NCBI RefSeq assembly: GCF_021347895.1
Contig: NC_067115.1
Span: 13,401,876 to 13,465,875 of the forward strand
Direction of reading: 5' to 3'
DNA: 64,000 nucleotides
Source: Acanthochromis polyacanthus
Taxonomy: Eukaryota; Chordata; Actinopteri; Pomacentridae
In this document: in pieces, positions 49,501 through 64,000 of the stretch
How the letters are laid out: each line of letters starts with the position of its first letter
How positions within the stretch are numbered: the first letter of the stretch is position 1
The notes under the pieces: model-generated
The model's input: only the letters and a program-made list of their open reading frames with translations
Databases searched by the model: none
What the model was told of the DNA's origin: nothing
Made by a program: the position numbers and the translations under genes

Positions 49501-52500
49501 GACGCTGATAGTTTTAGTATCGCAGGTTTAGTCAGAACAAGAGCTCAGGTAAAGACAAGTTTAATGTCATTCACAGCAGCAAACAGTCAACTGTAAACTG
49601 TGCTGTGTCCTATAAAACTATCAGCAGAGCTTTTTGCAAGTATATTTATGGTACAGTCATACTTGTATCTTAAATTTCTGTGCAGCTAATCAGGACACTG
49701 TAGAGAGCAGAAGGTAATGAATAAAAGCATCTTATCCCCGTTATCTCTTCACATTTGAACAGAAATCCACTTTTTTTTGGTCATTCATGCAGGTAACATG
49801 ACAATGAGATGGAGAAGAATGACAGTGAGAAGGATGAGCATGTTTCCTGACACAGATCCTGCACATGTAGCTTTCACAGAGGATGCCATCAGGAATGAGA
49901 TGGAAAATGGTAAGTGCCTGTAGTGGGTGTCGGATTATACCCGTTGGACATGCACAATATCAGCCAGGACACCCGATATGCATTCTGGACGGCAGTTTTT
50001 GCAAAGATAACAGGCAGCACTTTGTCTTGTCATCTTGTGTCTGACAGAGGAACAAGACCTTGTCGAAGAACTTGTTGCTATGTCCGCACGAGACCGGACC
50101 CGGGCCATTCTGGACCTTCCAATGAGCTTTGAAGAGAAGAAGCATATCCGGTGTGTATGAAGTCACGAATAGTTGAAGGTGATAAGCGAGGCCTTTCCAG
50201 TGTTGTTCAAGGCATTTAGTTAACCATTACACCCTGCTGGGAACCATAAAATAAGCAAAGACTTGGTGTTATTTCGAGTGCCGCCTGGTGGTGTTGCAAT
50301 CTAGCTCTTTGGAGGAAGACTTATACGTTAGTAAACATACTGCTCTCTTCTTACACAAGAAACTATAAAATAAAAGTCCAAAGGGTTTTCTGCAGACTAA
50401 ATACCTATGCTATTGTTGCTGATAAGGAGAAAATTGTGAACTTTAAAGGGTTATGTCACTAACATATTAATTTTTCTTATAAATGACCTTCACAGGAGCC
50501 AAGTAGAGGCATTAAAGTCTTTCAACAAATCGCGGCAGTTCACATGTTTTGCAGATTGCTCTGAAAATGTGTCAGTGGTGAGTGTTTCATTTTCCATCAT
50601 AAAACAAAATGCTGCATTTTTAGCTATGATTTGTAGCCTGTGCCTGTATTACATATGTGTGACAAGCTGCTGTTTCAGTCTTTTCGAAGGGCTGGTTACA
50701 GCATAAAGTCGGCCAGGCAGACTCTGGAACTGTGGCAAGGCATCATGAAAGAGATCGGTGGCAAGTTTGGCTCCAGTGTGCTCTCCTATTTCGTGTTCCT
50801 CAAGTGGCTTCTCATGTTTAACATTTTCTCCTTCATGGTCAACTTTGGCTTCATTACCATACCGCTGCTTGTTTCCGACCACTCACCAAACATACCCCCA
50901 AATGTGAGCTTCAGAGGACTGGAGCTACTGTCTGGAGCTGTAAGTGGAGGCATTTATCACATCTATTACAAATATAGTATAATACAGTACATTGATTCAT
51001 TTTTTTCCATTTCTAATAATAATAATGTGAAGCTACTTTAATCTATGATTTGATTTCACAACAGATAAAAGGACTATTTAGAGCTTTTGGTTCACTCTCA
51101 CTGCTCTCATCTATATTATTCTGGGTCCACATCAAGCATTTGTTTTCACAAAAGAAAATAAAAAATACCTGACTTCACACTATTTTCTTAGCATCTAACA
51201 GCTAATAGGCACAGTTATTAAGTAACTGGTGAACAAAATCGGGCATTTAGAATCTAAAGAGCCAGATATTTCCCTTGGTAGGTGGTGGAGACCAAAAGAG
51301 AGATAAAAACTGAATCAATCCTAAACTTATATCTACTACGTTCCAATAAATGGGAATGGTGCTGTGTATCTGCTGTATATATGAATAGGAGGCTGTTTTC
51401 TAACACATCAGCATTACCAGCTTGGTAAGATAATAGTGCACCGCTTGTTGAGCTTAACTAAAATAAGCAAATTCAACTGAGATGCTGACTTAAAGTGACA
51501 GCCACCGCTGACGTACATTATGTAATATTTTATTAGACTCTAATTGTTCTTTCTGCACTGACTGGATGATTTTTTGGCTTCTCTAGGGGTATTTCACGTA
51601 TACTGTCATGTACTATGGTGGCTACAGCAATGCTACTGTGGGTCAGGTATACGACATGCAGCTAGCCTATTTCTTCACCATTGCAGTCTATATGGTGCTG
51701 TGTGGCATCGCACTTATTTTCAGGTCAGTTCAGTCATCTGCTTGACTTCTCCAGTAGCGATTCCATAGATTAACCTGAATTTTCTTCTTGGTATGTAGTG
51801 ATTTTTGCAATCTGTTTTATCCTGTTTTATCCTCATGCAGCATGGCAAGCTCATTTAGGCAGAACTACGTTCTAGCAGACTCTGTTTCGAACAGCGCATG
51901 GCAACTTCTATGCAGTTGGGACTTTAGTGTGACCAATGAGAGGGCAGTGAGACAGCGCAGGAACAACCTCCGTGTCCAGCTCCAGGTGACTGATACTGTG
52001 TTTCAGACCTATTTGTGTTGATTAAGACAACAAATCAAGAAAGATATATAAAGTAGAATATTAAAAAAAACTATAGCTGTATATGATATTTCTATCAATT
52101 AGCTTTAAGAGTTTAATTTCAATAAGTGTCATTATTATTATTATCACCATGTTTGCCCTCTTTTTCTCCAGGAATCTTTATCAGAAAAAGCCCAAGAGGA
52201 ACTTCTAACGCTCTCTGAGAAACTGAGGCACTATGGGGTTCATTTCGGTTCCTGGCTTCTCTCCACCGGCTTGGCTGTCGGTTGTGGAGCCAGCATCTAC
52301 TATCTCTGCCAGTACGAACAGAAGGTACACAAGTCAAGATCGACTTATTAGGCTTAAAGTTCAATTAGAATACTTGCTTTGCTTGGTTGTTGTCTACACT
52401 CAATACAAAAATGTTTCCTCTTATTCTGAGAAATGTAAGTCTTGTTGTCGTTAACACCAGTGTAACCAAAAAAAAGTCTTTAAAATCCATGTCAAGGTGT

Positions 52501-55500
52501 GTCATACACTTACTGGATGTCATGTTTTGAGTCACTTACCAGCAGGGCAATGTTTGATTCATTTCATTGCACGTACTACTACGTCATACAGTGTGAACTA
52601 CATTTGTTGACAGATAACCTCTGTTATCTTTGTAGCGGACAACAGATACTAGAAACTGGTCTCTGAGTCAAGAGGCAGAGACTCTCCTGGTTCCCTTCGT
52701 GGTGTCTCTGATCAACCTCGTCATCCCACTTTTTTACTCCCTCTTCAACAAATTTGAACACTACTCCAGTCAGCGCCAACAGATCTACGCTCTGGTAGTA
52801 AGGTCAGGGTTTTTTTTTTCTTTTTAATGTTTGGAAATGCTTTTATAGTGTCATTTAGAACTTGATATAACTCTCAAGTATCTAGAATCAGCAGCTGCTG
52901 AGCATAAAGATTGGAAACGGTTTACCATGCATAGCACAAATATATTTATATAATTGTTTGTATATTTGTATTTCAGCTATGCTATTGAGTGATAGTAATG
53001 ACACAAGAAGTAAATATGATGTAAAAACATCATTCATGATCTCATCTTGTTCTTAGAAGAAAGCAAATAATTCCCCAAACTCTTAATTTAACGACCAGTA
53101 ATGCTTAAGATCTGTTCTTATTTTTTCCCATTTGCAGAAATGTCTTCCTCAGATTGGTCATTCTGGCAGTTTTATGTTACTACTGGATGAATGTGGTGGC
53201 TGAGAAGTTTTCGGTACGTTTGACTGAAAATAACCCAGTTTAAATTTCATCAGTAAACCTCTACAAACACTCATTCATGACCTTGTTGTCCCTCCAGTGC
53301 TGGGAGTCCATGGTAGGACAAGCTTTGTACCGTCTGGTCATCTTTGATTTTCTATTTCTGATGTTGGGATCCTTCTTTGGGGAGTTTCTTAGCAAGTGAG
53401 TTACACAACTTCAAGTCTGTTTGTGCTCTTAAGAGTCACTTGAATTACAGAGTTTTACCTTAGTTGTAATTCATTTCTCTTTAACAGTGTAATTGGGACC
53501 AGATTACTAACAAGTCTGGGGGTTCCAGAATTTGACGTCGCCAGGAATGTCCTCGACCTCATCTACACACAGACGCTGGCCTGGTAAGCACAATTCATTC
53601 AGCACTTAGTGAGAATCAAACAGTGAGTCTCTTGGTATCAGGGCCAATTTAAAGTTAGATTCTGCCTTATTTTCTTTCCATAGGATTGGCATCTACTTCG
53701 CTCCTCTCCTGCCTGCCATCCAGATTCTCAAATTCTTTCTCCTGTTTTACTTAAAGAAGGTAAATGCATGTTTTCAAGGTGTTTTAGAGGTGACGCACTG
53801 CACAAGGCCAACACAATGCTACTGCTGCCAAAGCTGCTCAATGTAGTCTTTAAGGCTCGTGTTACTCTATTTGAGCATGTAGGTCAATAATTAATTAAAA
53901 TCCTCTCAGCACATGGACTGCATGCTTTATTTTGTGTCATGGAAAGGATAGCCAAGGTTTTCATGCAGCAATCATTAGGCTTGAATTGCACCAGACAAGG
54001 TCAATCAATCCCAGAAAATTAAATGACTTCAGTATGATTTGTAATTTGATCCACGTTGGATGTGGTGTTGCTGAATGTTTAATGAACACACTGAATGACC
54101 TTTGAAGCAGTGCTAGTCAAAGCCCTGATGTTTTTTTTTTATTATGGACTGAAGTAGAGGCGACGTTGGGGCGGCAGTGAACTCACAGTTTTGTGATGGC
54201 ACTACATGAGTATTTGCAAGAACATTTTGTAAATAATGGTGTTTGTATGGGTGTATATATGGGGTTGTCCACATGTCTATTTCTTTTGAACCTCCCCAGT
54301 TCAGCCTGATCCAGAACTGCCAGCCTCCTCGGCGATCAGGCAGGGCAGCTCAGATGCAAACTATCTTCATCTTTCTGCTCTTCTTCCCTTTCTTCGTGGG
54401 AGCCCTGTCAGTGGTTGCATACACTGCCTGGACGTAAGAGCGCACGACTCAAATAGAGACAAGCAAAATATGTTCTACAAGCTGTTTCCCCTCTGAGAAG
54501 AATTTAGCACATGCTGCGCTATTTATCAACGCAGTAAATTCATTCATCCTCGTTTTGTTTGCCTTGTCCTGCTTTGTAGACTGAGTCCGTCTGAGCAGTG
54601 TGGCCCTTTTCGGGGACTCAACAACACCTTTGCTGTGGTTGAAGTCTGGATGACAGAACTGGAGGGACCCTCTCATTCTCACTGGACGGTCTGGATCTAC
54701 CATAACGTCATCAGGAGTGAACTCTTCTATTTTCTTGTGACACTGATCATCATGTAAGTACAAACTGCAAGTGTGGCGTTTGTGTTGCAAGTGCTCTATT
54801 GTGTTGACGTTGATAAAATCGTGTTTTAAGCCATGTTTTGCATTTAAGTATGTTTGTGTGTGTATTCATGTGTATCTTTTGCATCTTTGTTTCATTATGC
54901 AAATCCTGGTCAGTGTCATCATTTACATCTTTTGGCAAGTCACTAAAGGCCGCCAGGAGCTTATCAGACTCCTGAGACAACAGATTATAAATGTGAGTTA
55001 AATATGTGTGTTTGTTTTGTTTTGAATGTATTTTTTCAACCTTTGGGAATAAGTGGGTGCCCGTTTAAGCTGGGATTCACTTGAACGTCACATGTTGTCT
55101 GTTTTTTCAAAGTCTTTCTCTGCCGTTTCATTTCTCTCCCTCCAGGAGGGGAAAGACAAATCCTTTTTGCTAGACAAGCTGCAGAACCTCCAGAAATCTC
55201 ACCCCAACAGAAATCCCAAACAAAAGAAGCAAAAAGAGGTTTGTTGTGACAGGGTTTTTTTTTGTGCTAGCTCCATCTTGCTTCCACAAGTTTGTTATCA
55301 AGTACATCAAATGTTTTCTTCTCTTCTTCAGCACACCAAACGACATTCAGATAACCACTCCACGAGCAGTCATTCCAACTCAAACGCCATGGTTCAGGCG
55401 TTACTTGCTCGCCGGCAGTTTGAAGAAGAGGGGGACAGACACAGCGCTGAAGGAGTGCCCGCTCCCTCCGACATCTCAGCCTCCAGTGCGGTGATGCAGG

Positions 55501-55937
55501 CCATGTTGGCCCGGCAGAGAGCTGAGAGAGAGCAGGATGATTTGTACCACACGCCCGATGAAAACTCTTCATCTTCAGACGCCCTGGTGCAGGCCCTTGC
55601 AGCCAGGCAGAGGGTCGAGGCTCAGGAGAGGGATGAATACTACAGCACAGCAAGTTTTTCTGAAAACCCTGTCAGCGGTTCCAGCGCCGTCATGCAGGCC
55701 ATGCAAGCCAGGCAAAGAGCAGAGGCCGAGAGAGGGCACGATACGGATGACCTGCAATCTCCGGTGTCAAGCGTTATGATGCAAGTCATGCAGGCCAGGC
55801 AGAGAGCAGAGGAAGAAGACAGGATTCAGTGGGTCCCTGCTCCACCACAAAGCGCTGCTCCTCCAGGCTCTAGTGCTCTCATCCAGGCCATGTTGGCCCG
55901 ACAGCAGGCCCAGAATGAATATGATGACGGATACTGA
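46585..55937 (+). CDS. tmc5: Transmembrane channel-like protein 5 (TMC5)
   Basis: TMC family paralogue of tmc7, divergently transcribed; a poorly characterised multipass membrane protein. Twenty coding exons, phase-consistent, total 2928 nt = 975 aa (human about 1006): 46585-46658, 47134-47318, 47505-47576, 49793-49909, 50048-50150, 50496-50577, 50679-50939, 51587-51723, 51841-51985, 52172-52324, 52636-52802, 53138-53213, 53298-53395, 53488-53583, 53684-53759, 54300-54433, 54580-54753, 54914-54992, 55146-55238, 55332-55937. Start chosen at MTSYSNGGFF, the only ATG in phase with exon 2. Residues 1-210 are a hydrophilic N-terminus including EELVAMSARDRTRAILDLPM. Membrane segments lie at about 246-272, 325-344, 415-440, 456-480, 502-520, 534-555, 587-612, 634-658 and 705-727. 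The TMC signature CWESMVGQ is at 525-532. The final exon (775-975) carries six copies of an SSAVMQAMLARQRAE-like motif. Orthology to TMC5 rather than another TMC rests on adjacency to tmc7 and sequence feel. Confidence 0.93.
48415..49125 (-). mobile_element. Decayed Tc1/mariner-type fragment in a tmc5 intron
   Basis: Minus-strand translation near 48.68-48.74 kb gives PTDKHGGGSIMLW, the glycine-rich motif of Tc1-like DDE transposases, within otherwise broken frames. The right edge 'atgtatacttttgttcacaa' followed by CTGTA is typical of a Tc1-type terminal repeat next to a TA. A matching left repeat is not clear, so the left border is approximate. Confidence 0.55.
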
Positions 55938-56260
55938 ACAAGGGCTCCAACTTTTAAGCCGCGGAGAGAAAAGCAGACGTGAAAAGAACATTTGTACGCA
56001 CTTTTAAGACTAACAAACTGCACTTTATGTTGTCACCCACAGTGAATTAGCATCAGTCCAGAGGTGAGGTAATTTGTCCAGACTGTGACACACCCAGTCC
56101 TGCTGTACATGCAAGAGAAAGGCTATGAGAGAGTGCAGGTCCACCTCTTCATGCACTTTTTATAAACTTCATAAATCAGTAAATGAACACTAGGCCTCAT
56201 CTTGTGCCATTTGTAATATTATTTGTGTATCATAAACAAAAGTTGTCAATAGTATGTAAA

Positions 56261-56266
56261 AATAAA
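56261..56266 (+). terminator. tmc5: Candidate polyadenylation signal for tmc5
   Basis: AATAAA about 325 bp after the tmc5 stop codon, at the end of a short unique 3' UTR (55938-56260). Confidence 0.6.
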
Positions 56267-56271
56267 TATCA

Positions 56272-56325
56272 CCGTATATCCATTGTCTACACACTGCTTT
56301 ATCCTCATTAGGGTCGCATGCTTCT
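56272..56325. repeat. Fragment of the same repeat family nested in the 10 kb Tc1 copy
   Basis: 'ctgctttatcctcattaggg' matches 'acccctttatcctcactagg' at 11.07-11.09 kb. Only the first ~50 bases of the family are present. Confidence 0.5.
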
Positions 56326-56329
56326 GCAA

Positions 56330-56740
56330 AATTAGTCACCACCATTGATGGAGTGAGATAATTTTGCAAACAACACTGCCCTCTGTAGGGCGTGTGAAAC
56401 TTAGCTCTACAGACACATTTTTTTCTCCCACAAAACACTGCAGCAAATGTTTATAGTGACCAACATCTACTATTTTGCTGATTTAAAAAAAAAAACCTGA
56501 ATGAGTGAATATGCCAATAGTCTTGGTTTCTAAAGTTTCACTGATGTTTAAAACATAATAACAGGTGGTGGCAATGTACCAAATCAACATTTTTATCACC
56601 TCTTCACTCAGCTCAGATAAGAACTTGAAACTTGTGGATAGAAGTGCTAACAGTCGATCAAAATACATTTTTGAAAAGGAGGAACTTTCATATTCACCAC
56701 ATTCACTCGAGATGCTCTAAAAAAAGACATTTCGACAGCA
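56330..56740. other. Intergenic gap between convergent tmc5 and gsg1l
   Basis: About 400 bp between the two inferred transcript ends. No gene or repeat recognised apart from homopolymer A/T runs. Confidence 0.5.
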
Positions 56741-56747
56741 TTTAGTT

Positions 56748-56753
56748 TTTATT
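56748..56753 (-). terminator. gsg1l: Candidate polyadenylation signal for gsg1l
   Basis: TTTATT on the plus strand (AATAAA on the minus strand), about 760 bp past the gsg1l stop. 56754-57510 would be the 3' UTR. Terminal-exon alternatives cannot be excluded. Confidence 0.4.
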
Positions 56754-57510
56754 TTCCTTCAATCAACACAGAAAGATGAAATGAAAATGATGTACTCTAC
56801 TACTAATGTGAGAAGGTATACTGACTGTGGCTCATTCCAGTCATCACATGTGCATTTAGATGAATTTTCAAGCTCGACAGATCTGTGTTGTAAGTTTCTC
56901 AGCAGTTTTTTGCCACGTAAATCACACTCGTCCAACTGAAATGTCTTGCAAATGCTCATTTGGGCTTCATGAGATGATAAATTATGAGAATCTAAAAGAA
57001 AAACGATCCACTCTTTCTCACAAACATTCGGTGTACAAACATACTGCACTTCACAACTTATTTACAATTTACATACTGTAAATAGGCACATCATTTGCAT
57101 TAAGTGTTCATGGTTTGATTTTTTGAAAAAATGACAGCCCAGATGAACTGTCTTTGCATGGATTTTCTGACTGTCTGAACATGTTTAATAAGGCTATTAC
57201 CATCTGAGAGATACTCTGTTTATATGGGTTTGCATTTTCTTTTACATCTACACTGTGGTAGGTTGCACAAACAGAAAAAAAAAATTCCATGAGATTTGCA
57301 TCCACTATTTCAAGTTCTCAGCTGGATTTCCCGACTTAGTCTTTGTACGACTTGCAGCTCCATGAACTGTTGCAGTTAAGGCAGTGTTGAAATACATCAG
57401 ATGGAGCTAACAAAGCGTCCGGCTGCTCTGATAAATGCTCATCCTACAGTGAACACTTACCAAAGAGGCTCAGCAATGCTCCCGTCTGTCAAGATACTGT
57501 CCTGTCTCCC

Positions 57511-62800
<5,290 letters not shown>

Positions 62801-63059
62801 TCAGAGGATTTGACGTTCGCTTCCATCCAGTGTGGGATTTTCTTATGATGCTCTCCCTCTCTGTGTGTCATTAGGATGCTTCCCTCCCTCCATCCCTCAC
62901 AAACAACTTATCAGCTGCAAGGAGATTATCAGGCAGTGGAGGAAGTTACTACTCAAACATCCAAATAACGCACAGTTCAGTAATATCTGCGGCCAGAGTT
63001 CACTGAGATTTAGGAAAACTGATATGTAACTTTTATTATTATTATTATTAAGGGCGAAA

Positions 63060-63660
63060 ACACTGGCCAAAGTCTGAGAAGGAAACATTACTATGCCTCT
63101 CTGCTTACCTGGATGTGCCCCTCACTCTGGAACAGGGTAAATCTGGCCTCATCACATCACATGACCTTCTTCCATTGGTCCAGAGTCCAATCTTTATGCT
63201 CCATAGCAAACTAAAGGTTTTCTTTCTGATCAGCGGTTTTCTTAGAACTAACAGCTGTTTAGTTCCAATCTATTCAGTTCCCTTCGCAATGACCATTCGG
63301 AAATGCTCTGACTTTAACGATTAAACATAGCTGTGAGTACTGCTGTTGATTTCTTATGACTGGATTTCACCAAATGTTAAGTGATCTCTTATCTCGATCA
63401 TCCAAGAGTTTGTTCCGACCACATTTCTTCCTCAAAGATGATGGTTCACCACAATCCTTCAGGTTTTAGTGACGTATTGGGCAGTTCTTAACCTGATTTT
63501 AGTAGTTTCATAAATTTCCTTAGTTGTTGTCTTTGCTTAATGCGGGCCTACTGAGACAGATTAACATTCTGTCCATGACGACAGGATGTGTCTTCTGACA
63601 TGGTGGTTTGACAAATGAGAAACTCCTCACTGCACCAGCTGATACGTATTCATCACTGCA
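63060..63660 (-). mobile_element. Decayed Tc1-like transposon copy
   Basis: Minus-strand translation near 63.12-63.20 kb gives DWTLDQWKKVM followed by ARFTLFQSEGHIQV, the DDE-domain region of a fish Tc1-like transposase. Farther upstream, frame-broken pieces resembling the linker region (GRNKLLDDRDKRSL, ISEWSLRREL) are scattered to about 63.6 kb. Many stops and frameshifts; terminal repeats were not found, so the borders are approximate. Confidence 0.7.
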
Positions 63661-63681
63661 GTAATTATCCAATGGAAGGCT

Positions 63682-63887
63682 CTAATCTATTTGCTTAGTT
63701 AAATCTAGGACGGGCATTGTACTTAATTGCAATTGTACAATAATATCTGTGAAATTCCCCAAAGCTCTGGAGGCTTTTCTTAAGTCCTCACCTTCATTTG
63801 TGAAAGTTTGTTGCGTTTTCAGATAACCTGACATGTACTGGAGGGAGGAGATGATGTCATCGATGGAGGCCTGTTGAGGTTTGCACG
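63682..63887 (-). CDS. Possible exon of an unidentified gene (partial)
   Basis: On the minus strand, TCTGTATCCACAG at the right is a good splice acceptor before 63887. Only one frame stays open across the following 96 bp, reading CKPQQASIDDIISSLQYM then SGYLKTQQTFTNE. A consensus donor (AAG then gtgagg) ends it at 63792. Alternatively it reads on to a stop at 63682 as a terminal exon. The peptide looks like helical coding sequence, but I do not recognise a family, and no partner exon is visible between here and gsg1l. It might be coding, a retroelement relic, or chance. Confidence 0.3.
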
Positions 63888-64000
63888 CTGTGGATACAGA
63901 AATGACTTCCACAACACCGAGAGTCCTCTGTGAATGTCTTCTAATCTGAAAGCACGTTCTTCTAAAGCTAAAATACCAAACTATTTCAGCCCCTGTGTGA

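Overview
This window is nuclear DNA of a ray-finned (teleost) fish. The evidence is four intron-containing vertebrate genes with consensus GT-AG splice sites, compact introns, and repeats typical of fish: Tc1-like transposons, L2/Rex-like LINE pieces, small TIR elements and many microsatellites. Reconstructing exons by hand and checking reading phase across every junction gives four complete coding sequences: nomo (31 exons, 1221 aa, minus), tmc7 (16 exons, 749 aa, minus), tmc5 (20 coding exons, 975 aa, plus) and gsg1l (5 exons, 298 aa, minus). Each exon sum is divisible by three.

Layout. 1-12.2 kb: no convincing gene; an L2-like LINE fragment, a hAT-like TIR element, and a decayed Tc1-like transposon (10.08-11.91 kb) that carries a second repeat inside it. 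12.2-34.9 kb: nomo with a long probable 3' UTR; its introns hold several mobile-element remnants. 35-36.7 kb: nomo upstream region with a long AAG/AGT array. 36.8-44 kb: tmc7. 44-46.6 kb: shared 5' region of tmc7 and tmc5, which are head to head, containing a CTAT array and a degenerate ~60-bp tandem repeat. 46.6-56.3 kb: tmc5. 56.7-62.5 kb: gsg1l. 62.5-64 kb: gsg1l upstream region, a decayed Tc1-like copy, and one possible exon of an unidentified gene.

The genes are not an operon and share no pathway. NOMO is an ER-membrane subunit of the NOMO-NCLN-TMEM147 complex at the multipass translocon. TMC7 and TMC5 are paralogous multipass membrane proteins of the transmembrane channel-like family. 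GSG1L is a claudin-fold AMPA-receptor auxiliary subunit. From memory, the human counterparts all lie on chromosome 16p, so the block looks like conserved vertebrate synteny with local rearrangement.

Most distinctive observations: six copies of an amphipathic Gln/Ala/Arg motif in the last exon of tmc5; the head-to-head tmc7/tmc5 pair; a repeat family with ~60-bp period at two loci; a SINE-like insertion with a readable 13-bp target duplication inside a Tc1 copy; and an unassigned exon-like ORF at the right edge. I see no CRISPR array, operon, tRNA or rRNA.
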